From Rubrivivax gelatinosus (GTDB taxonomy: Bacteria; Pseudomonadota; Gammaproteobacteria; Burkholderiales; Burkholderiaceae_C): a DNA stretch of 64,000 nt. Below, piece after piece: positions 24,011 to 38,866 of the stretch. The notes under the pieces are model-generated. The model had not been told where the DNA came from, searched no databases, and saw only the letters and a list, made by a program, of their open reading frames with translations. The stretch is from positions 186,001 to 250,000 of the forward strand of contig NZ_SLXD01000003.1 in the NCBI RefSeq assembly GCF_004340905.1, given 5' to 3'. A program made the position numbers and the translations under genes. The first letter of the stretch is position 1. Every line of letters starts with the position of its first letter.

Positions 24011-24822
24011 TGAGCGGCAAGCCGCCGCGTTTCCCTCTCGGGCTGCATCACGTGCAGCCGCGATCGTCGGCGCGCCCGGCAAGCGACCTCCTGCGCCCGC
24101 AGCGTCCGCTGCACGAGGCCGCGCGTGACGCCGCGCGCCGCGTCGCGCCCAGCGGGCTGGGCCTGGACTCGCCCGCGGTGCGCGAACGCATGGTCGCGCG
24201 CCTGCACGCCGACGGCCTGCGCTGCGAGCCGGTGCTGCGTGCCTTCGCCGCGGTGCAGCGACACCGCTTCGTGGACAGCGCGCTGGCGATCCAGGCCTAC
24301 GAAGACACCAGCCTGCCGATCGGCCTGGGCCAGACGATCTCCAAGCCCTCGGTCGTCGGCCGCATGCTGGCGCTGCTGTTCGCCGGCGAACGTGCGGCGG
24401 CCGCGGGCCACCTCGGGCGCGTGCTCGAGATCGGCACCGGCTGCGGCTACCAGACGGCGTTGCTCGCGCAGCTGTCGCGACGCATCGTCTCGATCGAGCG
24501 CCTGAAGCCGCTGCACGACAAGGCGCGCGAGAACCTGGCCGCACTGCGCCTGCCCGGCGACCTGCGCCTGCTCTACGGCGACGGACGCCTCGGCCACGCG
24601 CCGCTGGCGCCGTACGACAGCATCGTGGCCGCCGCCGGCGGCGAGGACATTCCGCAGGCCTGGCTGGACCAGCTTGCCGAAGGCGGGCGCCTGGTCGCGC
24701 CGATGCACGACGCCGCTGCCGGCGGGCAGGTGCTCGTCGTCGTCGACCGTCGCCCGGAGGGCTTGCGCCGCCAGGTTCACGATGCCGTCCACTTCGTCCC
24801 CCTAAAATCCGGCACGGCATGA
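24010..24822 (+). CDS. pcm: Protein-L-isoaspartate O-methyltransferase Pcm
   Basis: Pcm repairs isoaspartyl damage in proteins using S-adenosylmethionine. The 270-residue product has a basic, proline-rich N-terminal extension (KPPRFPLGLHHV), as in other betaproteobacteria as I recall the family, then the enzyme core with TSLPIGLGQTISKPS and the SAM motif VLEIGTGCGYQTALL. I start it at GTG 24010, created by the right edge of the repeat; the open frame runs upstream through the repeat but is not family-like. Its stop overlaps the nlpD ATG (ATGA). Confidence 0.92.
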   Translation: MSGKPPRFPLGLHHVQPRSSARPASDLLRPQRPLHEAARDAARRVAPSGLGLDSPAVRERMVARLHADGLRCEPVLRAFAAVQRHRFVDSALAIQAYEDTSLPIGLGQTISKPSVVGRMLALLFAGERAAAAGHLGRVLEIGTGCGYQTALLAQLSRRIVSIERLKPLHDKARENLAALRLPGDLRLLYGDGRLGHAPLAPYDSIVAAAGGEDIPQAWLDQLAEGGRLVAPMHDAAAGGQVLVVVDRRPEGLRRQVHDAVHFVPLKSGTA

Positions 24823-25763
24823 CATACGACGCAACGATCGAGATTCCCCGTCCCGGCTCCCGGGTCCGCCCGGCGCCTTCCCTGCTGCTGATGGCCGTCG
24901 TCGCCACGGTGGTGGCCGGATGCGCCAACCCTTCGCACCGCGCCCCGGTCGAAGACCGCAGCGGCCGCCCTGTCGGCACGAGCACCGAGGCTGCCGCACC
25001 CGACTCGGCCGCCAAGCCGCCGCCTCCGGGCCAGGAGAACCTCGGCAAGCCCGGCTACTACGCCGTCAAGCCGGGCGATACGCTGATCCGCATCGGCCTG
25101 GAGAACGGCCAGAACTGGCGCGACATCGCGCGCTGGAACAACCTCGAGAACCCGGACCGCATCGAGGTCGGGCAGGTGGTGCGAGTCGTGCCGCCGGCGG
25201 CCGACGCCAACGGCGTCGTCGTGCGTCCCGTGCTCCCGGCTGCACGCGCCGATGCCCGCACGGCGGGTGGCGCGGCGTCCGGGGCCTCTTCGGCGGCGTC
25301 GACGGTGGCCACGCCGGCGCCGACCAGCGCGAGCGCCGGCTCGGCGCCTTCGGCCGCCACTGCGGCGCCGGCTCCGGCGGCGCGCGAAGGCGACGACGAC
25401 GTGCACTGGACCTGGCCGGCCTCGGGCAGCGTCGCCACCGGCTTCGACGAGGTGCGCAGCAAGGGCCTGTCGATCACCGGCAAGGCCGGCGATCCGGTCT
25501 ACGCCGCCGCCGACGGCCGCGTCGTGTACGCCGGCTCGGGCCTGCGCGGCTACGGCAACCTCATCATCGTCAAGCACAACGCCACGTACCTCTCGGCGTA
25601 CGCGCACAACCAGACGCTGCTGGTCAAGGAGGACCAGGCGGTGCGCCGCGGCCAGAAGATCGCCGAGATGGGATCCAGCGACGCCGAGCGGGTGCAGCTG
25701 CACTTCGAGATCCGGCGCCAGGGCAAGCCGGTCGATCCGGCGAAGCTGCTGCCCTCGCGGTAG
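24819..25763 (+). CDS. nlpD: NlpD-like LysM/M23 lipoprotein
   Basis: NlpD is an outer-membrane lipoprotein that activates amidases for cell separation. The 314-residue product has a signal with lipobox VAGC (lipidated Cys35), a LysM domain ([21 protein letters not shown]), an Ala-rich linker, and a C-terminal LytM/M23 domain. The domain is degenerate: the H-x-x-x-D zinc motif is absent and the second reads Q-L-H rather than H-x-H, as expected of activators rather than hydrolases. It sits between pcm and rpoS as in many proteobacteria. Confidence 0.92.
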   Translation: MTYDATIEIPRPGSRVRPAPSLLLMAVVATVVAGCANPSHRAPVEDRSGRPVGTSTEAAAPDSAAKPPPPGQENLGKPGYYAVKPGDTLIRIGLENGQNWRDIARWNNLENPDRIEVGQVVRVVPPAADANGVVVRPVLPAARADARTAGGAASGASSAASTVATPAPTSASAGSAPSAATAAPAPAAREGDDDVHWTWPASGSVATGFDEVRSKGLSITGKAGDPVYAAADGRVVYAGSGLRGYGNLIIVKHNATYLSAYAHNQTLLVKEDQAVRRGQKIAEMGSSDAERVQLHFEIRRQGKPVDPAKLLPSR

Positions 25764-25782
25764 CGGCCACGGAGCCGGGCGG

Positions 25783-26742
25783 ATGGTCACGCGGCGCGAT
25801 GCGCACGACGGCCCCGCCGAAGGCTCCGACGCGTCCGAGCCGGGCGCCGCTCCCGAGGCGCCCGAACTGCCCGCCGCGCCGTCCTCGGACGGCGAGGCTG
25901 ACCATGGCAACACGCTGCAGAGCTATCTGCGCGACATCCGCCGCGCGCCGCTGATGAGCGCCGAGGAGGAGCATGCGACCGCGGTGCGTGCCCGTGGGGG
26001 CGACTTCGCGGCGCGCCAGATGATGATCGAGCGCAACCTGCGCCTCGTCGTCAGCATCGCCAAGCATTACGTCGGCCGCGGCATGCCGATGATCGACCTG
26101 ATCGAGGAAGGCAACCTCGGCCTGATGCACGCCACCGGCAAGTTCGAGCCCGAGCGCGGCTTCCGCTTCTCGACCTACGCCTCGTGGTGGATCCGCCAGA
26201 GCATCGAGCGGGCGATCATGCACCAGGCGCGGCTGATCAGGCTGCCGGTGCACGTCGTGCGCGAGCTCAACCAGGTGCTCAAGGCTCGCCGGGCGCTGGA
26301 GTCCTCGCGCCGCGGCGAGGCCGAGCGGCCGGTCTCGGTCGAGGAGGTCGCCGCTGCGCTGGGCCGGCCCGTCGAGGATGTCGCCGAGCTGCTGAAGCTG
26401 GCCGAGCAGCCGACCTCGCTGGACATGCCGCTGGAACGCGAGGGCGGCGAGTCGATGCTCGACACGGTGGCCGACGACGACGCCATCGACCCGCTGGGCC
26501 TGACGCTCAGCCGCGAGGCGGTGCACCTGCTGGACAACGGCCTGGCCGAGCTGAACGACCGCGAGCGCGAGGTGCTCGCCGGCCGCTTCGGCCTGCGCGA
26601 TCGCGAGCCCGAGACGCTGGAGGAACTGGCCGCGCGCCTGGGCCTCACGCGCGAGCGCATCCGCCAGATCCAGCAGGAAGCGCTGCTCAAGCTCAAGCGC
26701 CGCATGCAGCGCCGTGGCGTCGACCGCGACGCGCTGTTCTGA
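25783..26742 (+). CDS. rpoS: RNA polymerase sigma factor RpoS
   Basis: RpoS is the stationary-phase and general stress sigma factor. The 319-residue protein has an acidic N-terminal tail, region 1.2 ([20 protein letters not shown]), region 2 ([18 protein letters not shown] and [17 protein letters not shown]), region 3, and a region 4 helix-turn-helix ([21 protein letters not shown]). ATG 25783 follows a GGAG sequence and lies 19 bases after nlpD. In relatives rpoS is also transcribed from inside nlpD, which may hold here. Confidence 0.95.
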   Translation: MVTRRDAHDGPAEGSDASEPGAAPEAPELPAAPSSDGEADHGNTLQSYLRDIRRAPLMSAEEEHATAVRARGGDFAARQMMIERNLRLVVSIAKHYVGRGMPMIDLIEEGNLGLMHATGKFEPERGFRFSTYASWWIRQSIERAIMHQARLIRLPVHVVRELNQVLKARRALESSRRGEAERPVSVEEVAAALGRPVEDVAELLKLAEQPTSLDMPLEREGGESMLDTVADDDAIDPLGLTLSREAVHLLDNGLAELNDREREVLAGRFGLRDREPETLEELAARLGLTRERIRQIQQEALLKLKRRMQRRGVDRDALF

Positions 26743-26760
26743 ACGGGTGCGCAGGCCCGG

Positions 26761-26766
26761 GATAAT
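26761..26766 (+). promoter_or_regulatory. -10 element of rlmD, close to the start codon
   Basis: GATAAT ends six bases before ATG 26773. No Shine-Dalgarno is present in the six-base gap (CCGGGC). A leaderless or near-leaderless transcript is inferred. Confidence 0.5.
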
Positions 26767-26772
26767 CCGGGC

Positions 26773-28194
26773 ATGAGTTCAGGAACGGAATGGCTGCAGG
26801 TCGAGTCGCTCGACCTCGAGGCCCAGGGCGTCGCGCACCGCGCCGACGGCAAGGTGGTGTTCATCGAAGGCGCGCTGCCGGGCGAGACCGTCCAGGTGCA
26901 GGTCGCGCGGCGCAAGAACCAGTGGGAGCAGGGTGTGCTCGCCGCGCTGGGGCGCGAGAGCTCGCAGCGCGTGCGCCCGGGCTGCCCGCACTTCGGGCTG
27001 CACGCCGGCGCCTGCGGCGGCTGCAAGATGCAGCACCTGCATCCGGCGGCCCAGGTGGCCGTCAAGCAGCGCGTGCTGGAGGACAACCTCTGGCACCTCG
27101 GCAAGGTCAAGCCCGAGCGGCTGCTGCGGCCGATCCACGGCCCGGCGTGGGGCTACCGCTGGCGCGCGCGGCTGTCGGTGCGCTACGTGCCGAAGAAGGG
27201 CACGGTGCTGGTCGGCTTCCACGAACGCAAGTCGCGCTACGTCGCCGACATGCTGGAGTGCCCGGTGCTGCCGGCGAAGGTCAGCGCGATGCTGCCGGCG
27301 CTGCGCGAGCTGATCGGCGCGATGGAGCAGCGTGACCGCCTGCCGCAGATCGAGCTGGCCGCCGGCGACGAGGTCATCGCGCTGGTGCTGCGCCACCTCG
27401 AGCCGCTGTCCGCAGGCGACGCCGCCAAGCTGCGCCACTTCGGCGCCGAACACGGCGTGCAGTGGTGGCTGCAGCCCAAGGGGCCGGAGACGGTGCACCG
27501 GCTCGATGAAGGCGGCCCGCAGCTCGCCTACTCGCTGCCCGAGTACGGCGTGACGATGCCGTTCAAGCCGACCGACTTCACGCAGGTGAACCCGCAGATC
27601 AACCGCGTGCTCGTCGACCGCGCGGTGCGGCTGCTGGATCCGAAGCCGCACGAACGCATCGTCGACTGGTTCTGCGGCCTGGGCAACTTCACGCTGCCGC
27701 TGGCGCGGCGCGCGGCGGCGGTGCACGGCATCGAAGGCAGCGAGACGCTGGTGCAGCGCGCACGCGAGAACGCCGCCGCCAACGGCCTGGCGGCCAACAC
27801 CAGCTTCGCCGCGCGCAACCTGTTCGAGATGAGCGCCGACGAGCTGATGACGAGCGGCGCGGCCGACGCCTGGCTCGTCGACCCGCCGCGCGAAGGTGCG
27901 TTCGCGCTCGCCAAGGCGCTGGCCGATCTGCGCGGCCGCGAAGGCTGGACGCCGCCGCGGCGCATCGTCTACGTCAGCTGCAACCCGGCGACGCTGGCGC
28001 GCGACGCCGGGCTGATCGTGCACCTGGCGGGCTTTCGATGCGTGGCGGCGGGTGTCGTCAACATGTTCCCGCACACGGCGCACGTCGAGAGCGTCGCGGT
28101 GTTCGAGCGCACCGAGGCGGCGCTGAACCCTCGTCCCGAGGGCGAGGCGGCGCTCGAACTCGCCGCGGAGCCGGGGCCGGACGGTCCTGTCTGA
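26773..28194 (+). CDS. rlmD: 23S rRNA (uracil-5-)-methyltransferase RlmD
   Basis: RlmD methylates U1939 of 23S rRNA. The 473-residue protein has an N-terminal TRAM domain, the 4Fe-4S cysteines Cys71, Cys81, Cys84 ([14 protein letters not shown]) and a fourth in LECPV, a SAM motif ([14 protein letters not shown]), and the nucleophile motif [11 protein letters not shown] near the C-terminus. This is the RumA type. It follows rpoS by 30 bases and ends at a bidirectional terminator. Confidence 0.94.
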   Translation: MSSGTEWLQVESLDLEAQGVAHRADGKVVFIEGALPGETVQVQVARRKNQWEQGVLAALGRESSQRVRPGCPHFGLHAGACGGCKMQHLHPAAQVAVKQRVLEDNLWHLGKVKPERLLRPIHGPAWGYRWRARLSVRYVPKKGTVLVGFHERKSRYVADMLECPVLPAKVSAMLPALRELIGAMEQRDRLPQIELAAGDEVIALVLRHLEPLSAGDAAKLRHFGAEHGVQWWLQPKGPETVHRLDEGGPQLAYSLPEYGVTMPFKPTDFTQVNPQINRVLVDRAVRLLDPKPHERIVDWFCGLGNFTLPLARRAAAVHGIEGSETLVQRARENAAANGLAANTSFAARNLFEMSADELMTSGAADAWLVDPPREGAFALAKALADLRGREGWTPPRRIVYVSCNPATLARDAGLIVHLAGFRCVAAGVVNMFPHTAHVESVAVFERTEAALNPRPEGEAALELAAEPGPDGPV

Positions 28195-28211
28195 GAACGC
28201 GTCCGCCAAGA

Positions 28212-28237
28212 AAAACGGGGCCCTAGGGCCCCGTTTT
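28212..28237. terminator. Bidirectional terminator between rlmD and the Bax-inhibitor gene
   Basis: A perfect 26-bp palindrome, AAAACGGGGCCC plus TA plus GGGCCCCGTTTT, gives a GC hairpin with a T-tract on each strand. It lies between two convergent genes and should stop transcription both ways. Confidence 0.88.
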
Positions 28238-28254
28238 CGTCGATCGATCGATCG

Positions 28255-28950
28255 TCAGTCGCGTTCGCCGCCGAAGATGCCCAGCAGCATCAGCAGGCTC
28301 TGGAACACGTTGTAGATGTCCAGGTAGATCGCCAGCGTGGCGCTGATGTAGTTGGTCTCGCCGCCGTCGATGACGCGCTTGACGTCGACCAGCATGAAGG
28401 CCGAGAAGATGCCGATCGCGGCCACCGACAGCGTCAGCATCAGCGCGCTGGACTGCACGAAGATGTTGATGATCCCGACCACCAGCAGCAGGATCGCGCC
28501 GACGAACAGGAACTTCGACAGGTTCGACAGGTCACGCTTGACGACCGTGGCGAGCGATGCCATCGCAAAGAACACCGCCGCGGTGCCGCCGAAGGCCATC
28601 ATGATCAGCGACGCGCCGTTCGAGAAGCCGAGCACCGCCGCCAGGATCCGCGACAGCATCAGCCCCATGAAGAACGTGAAGCCGAGCAGCACGCCGACGC
28701 CGGCGGCCGAGTGCTTCGTCTTCTCGATCGCGAAAATGAAGCCGAACGCGCCGCCGAGGAACAGCATCGCGCTCATCCCCATGCCGATGCCGGAGAGGAT
28801 GCCGGTGGTGACGCCGATCCAGGCGCCGAGCACGGTCGGGACGAGGGACAGCGCGAGCAGCGCATAGGTGTTGCGCAGGACGCGGTTGCGCTGCGCGGTC
28901 AGAACGCCGCCGCCTGCGAAACCGCCGTAGGTGGGCGAAGTGCGATCCAT
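28255..28950 (-). CDS. Bax inhibitor-1/YccA family membrane protein
   Basis: This 231-residue protein has seven hydrophobic helices and the UPF0005/BI-1 family pattern (RNTYALLALSLVPTVLGAWIG at the first helix; ending LDIYNVFQSLLMLLGIFG). In E. coli the related YccA modulates FtsH, and ftsH is nearby at 35966 though not linked. A strong GGAGG precedes ATG 28950. A TACAAT hexamer at 29008-29003 may be its -10. Confidence 0.88.
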   Translation of the reverse strand: MDRTSPTYGGFAGGGVLTAQRNRVLRNTYALLALSLVPTVLGAWIGVTTGILSGIGMGMSAMLFLGGAFGFIFAIEKTKHSAAGVGVLLGFTFFMGLMLSRILAAVLGFSNGASLIMMAFGGTAAVFFAMASLATVVKRDLSNLSKFLFVGAILLLVVGIINIFVQSSALMLTLSVAAIGIFSAFMLVDVKRVIDGGETNYISATLAIYLDIYNVFQSLLMLLGIFGGERD

Positions 28951-29145
28951 CAGACCTCCAAAGGGGGTTGGGTGAAAGACGACTCATGGAGTCGGAAAAG
29001 CAATTGTAAGTTCCGTGAATCGTCGAATGGCCCTGCACCGCCACGGGCTGTTGGATCTCGGGGGCAACGGGGCCGCAGCTGCGCGCGGCCGCCCTGCGAG
29101 CAGGGTCGGTGACGGCCGCGATGTCGACGGTGTTCGCGATGCGGC

Positions 29146-29264
29146 TATACTCCGTAGGTTTACCCGCCATCACCGCAGCCCCAAGCGAAACTCCGTCGTC
29201 GGTTTCCCCTCGGATCCACCTGTCGCCAGGTGGCGCTGGGCGCGCGAATCCCGGAGCTTTTCAC
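29146..29264 (+). promoter_or_regulatory. carA promoter and roughly 107-base leader
   Basis: TATACT at 29146-29151 is a good -10, with a poor -35 (GTCGAC) 17 bases upstream. The leader that follows contains the hairpin CCACCTG-TCGC-CAGGTGG at 29216-29233 and a GGAG at 29252-29255. There is no downstream T-tract, so it does not look like a simple attenuator. The rest of the gene-free stretch 28951-29145 holds the yccA-type promoter and nothing else I recognise. Confidence 0.5.
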
Positions 29265-30419
29265 TTGCTGCCCGTCCTGCCCCCCGCACTCCTCGCACTC
29301 GCAGACGGCACGACCTTCCTCGGTCACTCGATCGGCGCGCCCGGTCGGACCGTCGGCGAGGTGGTGTTCAACACCGCGCTCACCGGCTACCAGGAAATCC
29401 TCACCGACCCGAGCTATTGCCGGCAGATCGTCACGCTGACGTATCCGCACATCGGCAATGTCGGCGTCAACGAGGAAGACGTCGAGGCCGCCAAGGTTCA
29501 CGCCGCCGGCCTGGTCATCAAAGACCTGCCGCTGCGCGTTTCCAACTTCCGCGCCACGCTGTCGCTGTCGCAGTACCTCGAGCGCGAGGGCACCGTGGCC
29601 ATCGCCGGCATCGACACGCGCCGGCTGACACGCGTGCTGCGCACGACCGGCGCGCAGAACGGCTGCATCGTCAGCTTCGCGCCCGGCAACACGGTCGGCG
29701 AAGCCGAGATCGCTGCGGCCGTCGCCGCCGCGAAGGCCGCGCCGTCGATGGCGGGCCTGGACCTGGCCCAGGTCGTGTCGGCCGACACGACCTACGAGTG
29801 GACCGAGACCTCCTGGCAACTCGGCCGTGGCCACGGCACGCTGGCCGACGCCAAGTTCCACGTCGTCGCCTACGACTTCGGCGTCAAGCGCAACATCCTG
29901 CGCCTGCTGGCCGACCGCGGCTGCCGCGTCACCGTCGTGCCGGCCAGGACGCCGGCCGCCGAGGTGTTCAAGCTCCAACCCGACGGCGTCTTCCTCAGCA
30001 ACGGCCCGGGTGACCCGCAGCCCTGCGACTACGCCATCGCCGCGGCGCGCGAGATCATCGACGCCGGTGTGCCGACCTTCGGCATCTGCCTGGGCCACCA
30101 GATCATGGCCCTGGCCTCGGGCGCCAGGACCTTCAAGATGAAGTTCGGCCACCACGGTGCCAACCACCCGGTGAAGGACCTGGACAGCGGCCGCGTCAGC
30201 ATCACCAGCCAGAACCACGGCTTCGCGGTCGACGAGAAGACGCTGGGTGCCAACCTGCGCCCGACGCACGTCAGCCTGTTCGACGGCACGCTGCAGGGTC
30301 TGGCGCGCACCGACCGCCCCGCCTTCTGCTTCCAGGGACACCCCGAGGCCAGCCCCGGCCCGCACGACATCGGCTACCTGTTCGACCGCTTCGTGGCACT
30401 GATGCAAGAGAGAGCCTGA
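29265..30419 (+). CDS. carA: Carbamoyl-phosphate synthase small subunit CarA
   Basis: CarA is the glutaminase that feeds ammonia to CarB for arginine and pyrimidine synthesis. The 384-residue protein has an N-terminal domain beginning [14 protein letters not shown] and a class I amidotransferase domain with the nucleophile in [12 protein letters not shown] and the catalytic His/Glu in GHPEASPG. No ATG gives a natural start; TTG 29265 nine bases after GGAG is the best choice. ORF extension upstream to 29109 lacks family similarity. carB follows after three bases. Confidence 0.93.
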   Translation: MLPVLPPALLALADGTTFLGHSIGAPGRTVGEVVFNTALTGYQEILTDPSYCRQIVTLTYPHIGNVGVNEEDVEAAKVHAAGLVIKDLPLRVSNFRATLSLSQYLEREGTVAIAGIDTRRLTRVLRTTGAQNGCIVSFAPGNTVGEAEIAAAVAAAKAAPSMAGLDLAQVVSADTTYEWTETSWQLGRGHGTLADAKFHVVAYDFGVKRNILRLLADRGCRVTVVPARTPAAEVFKLQPDGVFLSNGPGDPQPCDYAIAAAREIIDAGVPTFGICLGHQIMALASGARTFKMKFGHHGANHPVKDLDSGRVSITSQNHGFAVDEKTLGANLRPTHVSLFDGTLQGLARTDRPAFCFQGHPEASPGPHDIGYLFDRFVALMQERA

Positions 30420-30422
30420 CCC

Positions 30423-33668
<3,246 letters not shown>

Positions 33669-33685
33669 ACTTCGGGCCTTCGCTG

Positions 33686-33723
33686 ATCCGCCGCAGGCGC
33701 CCGACCGGGCCCCTGCGGCGGAT
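33686..33723 (+). terminator. Stem-loop between carB and greA
   Basis: A 12-bp perfect stem (ATCCGCCGCAGG at 33686-33697 with CCTGCGGCGGAT at 33712-33723) encloses a 14-base loop, followed by TCACTTTG. The short T-run suggests partial termination or mRNA processing rather than a full stop. Confidence 0.5.
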
Positions 33724-33752
33724 TCACTTTGTCCGAACACAAGACGCTCACC

Positions 33753-34229
33753 ATGGCCACCATCCCCCTGACCCGGCGCGGCGCCGAAAAGCTGAAGGAA
33801 GAACTGCAACGCCTGAAGACCGTCGAGCGCCATGCGGTCATCCAGGCCATCGCCGAGGCGCGCGCGCAAGGCGATCTGTCCGAAAACGCCGAGTACGACG
33901 CGGCCAAGGACAAGCAGGGCTTCATCGAAGGCCGGATCAAGGAACTCGAAGGCAAGCTTGCCGCGGCCCAGGTCATCGACCCCTCGGCGCTGGACGCCGG
34001 CGGCAAGGTCGTGTTCGGCGCGACCGTCGCTCTGGCCGACGAGGACACCGGCGCCGAGGTGAGCTATCAGATCGTCGGCGACGACGAGGCCGACCTGAAG
34101 GAAGGCCGCATCTCGATCAGCAGCCCGATCGCGCGAGCGCTGATCGGCAAGATGGCCGGCGACGTCGCCGAGGTGCAGGCGCCGGGCGGCGTCAAGCACT
34201 GGGAGATCGTCGAGGTGAAGTACCTCTGA
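33753..34229 (+). CDS. greA: Transcription elongation factor GreA
   Basis: GreA enters the RNA polymerase secondary channel and rescues backtracked complexes by stimulating cleavage. The 158-residue protein has the N-terminal coiled coil with the acidic tip DLSENAEYD and a C-terminal FKBP-like domain. ATG 33753 gives the standard start ([14 protein letters not shown]); a TTG at 33729 would add eight residues. It lies 84 bases after carB, a common betaproteobacterial order. Confidence 0.96.
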   Translation: MATIPLTRRGAEKLKEELQRLKTVERHAVIQAIAEARAQGDLSENAEYDAAKDKQGFIEGRIKELEGKLAAAQVIDPSALDAGGKVVFGATVALADEDTGAEVSYQIVGDDEADLKEGRISISSPIARALIGKMAGDVAEVQAPGGVKHWEIVEVKYL

Positions 34230-34231
34230 CG

Positions 34232-34672
34232 ATGGCGCTGCAGCGCTGGCAACGCCTGCTGCCGGGCCTGTGGGCCGGCTGGCTGCTGTGTGTCGCGCTG
34301 CTGGCGACGCCGGCGGGTTTCGCGCTGCTGCCGCAGGCCGATGCCGGCCGCCTGGCCGCGCGCATGCTGGCGCAGGAGGCCTACACCAGCCTCGCGCTGG
34401 GCCTCGTGATGGTGCTGCTGGAACGCGGCGCCGCGCGGCGCGACGGCGGCCTGCAGTTCTCTTGGGGTTTCGGCCTGGCGCTGGGGGCGATCTTCTGCAC
34501 CGTCGCCGGCTACTTCGCGATCCAGCCGATGATGCCGGCGGCGCGCCTGGGGCAGGGGCCGCTGTCCTTCGGCGCCCTGCACGCGATCAGCAGCTCGTTC
34601 TACGCGCTCAAGTGCATCCTGGTGATGACGCTGGCCTGGCGCGCGACGCTCAGTCCGCGACCTTCTTCTTGA
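34232..34672 (+). CDS. DUF4149 membrane protein
   Basis: This 146-residue protein has four hydrophobic helices (about 8-28, 46-64, 78-98 and 122-138) and the DUF4149 pattern, including FHAISS-like HAISSSFYALKC. Its function is unknown. It starts two bases after greA and is often found between greA and yhbY. Its 3' end overlaps the convergent yhbY gene by 23 bases. Confidence 0.8.
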   Translation: MALQRWQRLLPGLWAGWLLCVALLATPAGFALLPQADAGRLAARMLAQEAYTSLALGLVMVLLERGAARRDGGLQFSWGFGLALGAIFCTVAGYFAIQPMMPAARLGQGPLSFGALHAISSSFYALKCILVMTLAWRATLSPRPSS

Positions 34673-35123
34673 CGCTGGTGGCGCGCGGCTTCACGCGCTT
34701 GATCTGGCCGCCGGCGGTGACACGCTGGTTGCCGTAGACCTTGACCTTGGTGACCGTGGCGCGGTGGTTGCCGCTCTTGGAGAACTTGACCAGCTTGACG
34801 ACGCGCGGCCCCGGCTTGCGGTCCTCGCGTTCGGTCTTCTCCTTGGCCGGGATCGGGCGCCACAGCACCAGCAGCTTGCCGATCTGCTGCACCGGCGCGG
34901 CGTTCAGCTCGCCGGCCAACTGGGCCATCATCGCCGCGCGGGCGTTGCGGTCGTCGGAGAAGATGCGGACCTTGATCAGTCCGTGGGCCTTGAGCGCCGC
35001 GTCGGTCTCCTTGACCACCGCGGGGGTCAGGCCGTCGGCCCCGATCAGGACGACAGGGTCGAGGTGGTGGGCGTCGGCGCGGTGTTGCTTGCGCTCGGCA
35101 GGCGTGAGTTCAATGGCGGGCAT
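34650..35123 (-). CDS. yhbY: YhbY-family ribosome assembly RNA-binding protein
   Basis: YhbY is a CRM-domain protein that binds pre-50S particles. The CRM fold occupies residues 1-97 (LTPAERKQHRADAHHLDPVVLIGADGL). Here it carries a basic C-terminal tail of about 55 residues, giving 157 residues instead of the roughly 97 of E. coli. ATG 35123 lies six bases from the -10 element GATAAT. The gene is divergent from rlmE, another 50S maturation factor. Confidence 0.9.
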   Translation of the reverse strand: MPAIELTPAERKQHRADAHHLDPVVLIGADGLTPAVVKETDAALKAHGLIKVRIFSDDRNARAAMMAQLAGELNAAPVQQIGKLLVLWRPIPAKEKTEREDRKPGPRVVKLVKFSKSGNHRATVTKVKVYGNQRVTAGGQIKRVKPRATSVKKKVAD

Positions 35124-35128
35124 CGCCG

Positions 35129-35135
35129 TATTATC
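35129..35135. promoter_or_regulatory. Overlapping divergent -10 elements of yhbY and rlmE
   Basis: The seven bases TATTATC read GATAAT leftward (35135-35130), ending six bases before the yhbY ATG, and TATTAT rightward (35129-35134), ten bases before the rlmE ATG. The two 50S-assembly genes would therefore compete for one promoter core. Confidence 0.55.
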
Positions 35136-35144
35136 GACTGACGA

Positions 35145-35825
35145 ATGAAATCATCGAAGAGCAAACGCGTCAATCGCGCCTGGCTGCACGATCACCTGAC
35201 CGATCCGTACGTGAAAGCGGCGCAGCGCGATGGCTACCGTTCGCGCGCCGCCTACAAGCTCAAGGAGATCGACGAGGCCCTGGGGCTGATCAAGCCCGGC
35301 CAGGTCGCCGTCGATCTGGGCGCCACGCCCGGCGCCTGGAGCCAGTACCTGCGCCGCCGCTTCGCACCCGACGGTGCCGCCGCCGGCGCGCTCGACGGCA
35401 CGATCATCGCGCTGGACATCCTCGACTTCGAGCCGATCGAGGGCGTGACCTTCCTGCAGGGCGACTTCCGCGAGGACGAGGTCGCCGCGCGTCTGGCCGC
35501 CGAGCTGGCCGGCCGCCCGGTCGACATCGTCGTCTCGGACATGGCGCCCAACCTGTCGGGCATTCCCGTGTCGGATGCCGCGCGCATCGCGCACCTGGTG
35601 GAACTGGCGGTCGAGTTCGCGCTCCAGCACCTCAAGCCCGAGGGCGCGCTGGTCTGCAAGGCCTTCCACGGCAGCGGCTACAGCCAGCTGGTGAAGCTCT
35701 TCAAGGAGAGCTTTCGTGTCGTCAAGCCCATCAAGCCCAAGGCCTCGCGCGACAAGTCGGCCGAGACCTTTCTGGTCGGCATCGGCCCCAAGGGCGGCAA
35801 GGGCGTCGCCGAGAGCGGAAAATGA
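35145..35825 (+). CDS. rlmE: 23S rRNA 2'-O-methyltransferase RlmE (FtsJ/RrmJ)
   Basis: RlmE methylates the 2'-OH of U2552 in the 50S A site. The 226-residue protein has the substrate-binding start [20 protein letters not shown], a SAM loop ([14 protein letters not shown]), and the catalytic K-D-K-E set, with Asp in VSDMAPN and Lys in [10 protein letters not shown]. It is followed by ftsH, the order known from E. coli, where both are heat-shock genes. Confidence 0.95.
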   Translation: MKSSKSKRVNRAWLHDHLTDPYVKAAQRDGYRSRAAYKLKEIDEALGLIKPGQVAVDLGATPGAWSQYLRRRFAPDGAAAGALDGTIIALDILDFEPIEGVTFLQGDFREDEVAARLAAELAGRPVDIVVSDMAPNLSGIPVSDAARIAHLVELAVEFALQHLKPEGALVCKAFHGSGYSQLVKLFKESFRVVKPIKPKASRDKSAETFLVGIGPKGGKGVAESGK

Positions 35826-35873
35826 ACGCGTCCGGTCCTGTTTCACCCGGTTTTTCTCGCCCAGGTCCATACC

Positions 35874-35901
35874 CTTGTGTCGAATAGAATGATCCCCACC
35901 T
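35874..35901 (+). promoter_or_regulatory. Sigma-32-like promoter of ftsH
   Basis: CTTGTGT at 35874-35880, a 13-base spacer and CCCCACCT at 35894-35901 closely match the heat-shock consensus CTTGAAA-N13-CCCCATNT. It lies in the 140-base gap between rlmE and ftsH. A sigma-70-like TAGAAT (35884-35889) sits inside the spacer. Confidence 0.65.
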
Positions 35902-35965
35902 ACCGTGCAATTCGGTTGGCCCGCGTGGTGGCCTTCCGCGCCGTTGAACTGGAGAAGGAGCCGCG

Positions 35966-37873
<1,908 letters not shown>

Positions 37874-37892
37874 GCGCCAGCATCCCATCACG

Positions 37893-37918
37893 CGCGGGGC
37901 TTCGGCCCCGCGTTTCGT
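37893..37918 (+). terminator. Terminator after ftsH
   Basis: An 8-bp stem, CGCGGGGC-TTCG-GCCCCGCG (37893-37912), with a UUCG tetraloop is followed by TTTCGTT. It is a typical intrinsic terminator placed 19 bases after the ftsH stop. Confidence 0.85.
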
Positions 37919-37943
37919 TGGGGCCCTGAGAGCGGAGGTTCCG

Positions 37944-38804
37944 ATGAACGACAGCCCTGCCGCGGTCTGGCAGACCGCACGTTTTCGCGTCGACCTGTCG
38001 CGCCCGCGCGTGATGGGAATCGTCAACGTGACGCCCGACTCCTTCTCCGACGGCGGCCGCTACGCCGAGCTGGATGCCGCCAAGGCGCGCTGCGAGCAGC
38101 TGCTGGAGGAGGGCGCCGACATCCTCGACATCGGCGGCGAGTCGACCCGCCCGGGCTCGCGGGCACCCGACCTCGACGAGGAGACGGCCCGCGTGCTGCC
38201 GCTGGTGCGCCATGCGGTGACGCTGGGCGTGCCGGTGTCGGTGGACACCAGCACGCCGGAGCTGATGCACGCGGTGCTCGACGCCGGTGCCGACATCGTC
38301 AACGACGTGCGCTCGCTGGCCCGGCCCGGCGCCGTGGCGGCAGTGGCCGCGCATCCGAGCGCCGGCGTCTGCCTGATGCACATGCGAGGCGAGCCCGGCA
38401 CGATGCAGACGATGACCGACTACGGCGACGTCGTCGCCGAGGTCGCCGCCTTCCTGCACGAACGTGTCGGCGTCCTGGAGGCGGCGGGCGTCGCGCGTGA
38501 GCGCATCGCGCTGGACCCGGGCATCGGCTTCGCCAAGACCGCCGCGCACAACCTCGAGCTGATGGCGCGCCAGCACGAACTGCTGGCCGCGGGCCTGCCG
38601 CTGCTGCTGGGCTGGTCGCGCAAGTCCACGCTGGGCCAGGTCACCGGCCGCCCCGTGGAACAGCGCCTGGCGGCCAGCGTCGCCGCGGCACTGATGGCCG
38701 TCGAACGCGGTGCGCGCATCGTGCGCGTGCACGACGTCGGCGCCACCGTCGACGCGATCAGGCTCTGGACGGCGGTGGCCGGCCGCCTGAGCCCGGCCGC
38801 CTGA
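37944..38804 (+). CDS. folP: Dihydropteroate synthase FolP
   Basis: FolP condenses p-aminobenzoate with dihydropterin pyrophosphate in folate synthesis and is the sulfonamide target. The 286-residue TIM-barrel protein has the signatures [15 protein letters not shown] and [11 protein letters not shown], plus [10 protein letters not shown] in the C-terminal half. ATG 37944 follows GGAGG. It precedes glmM, a widely conserved pairing. Confidence 0.96.
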   Translation: MNDSPAAVWQTARFRVDLSRPRVMGIVNVTPDSFSDGGRYAELDAAKARCEQLLEEGADILDIGGESTRPGSRAPDLDEETARVLPLVRHAVTLGVPVSVDTSTPELMHAVLDAGADIVNDVRSLARPGAVAAVAAHPSAGVCLMHMRGEPGTMQTMTDYGDVVAEVAAFLHERVGVLEAAGVARERIALDPGIGFAKTAAHNLELMARQHELLAAGLPLLLGWSRKSTLGQVTGRPVEQRLAASVAAALMAVERGARIVRVHDVGATVDAIRLWTAVAGRLSPAA

Positions 38805-38854
38805 GCCGGCTCAAATCCTCGGTTGCGGGGGCGCCGGGCGGCGCCGCCAGCCGC

Positions 38855-38860
38855 GACAAT
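38855..38860 (+). promoter_or_regulatory. -10-like element close to glmM start
   Basis: GACAAT ends six bases before ATG 38867, the same spacing as at surE and rlmD. There is no Shine-Dalgarno in the CGCCCC gap. No good -35 is seen. Confidence 0.45.
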
Positions 38861-38866
38861 CGCCCC

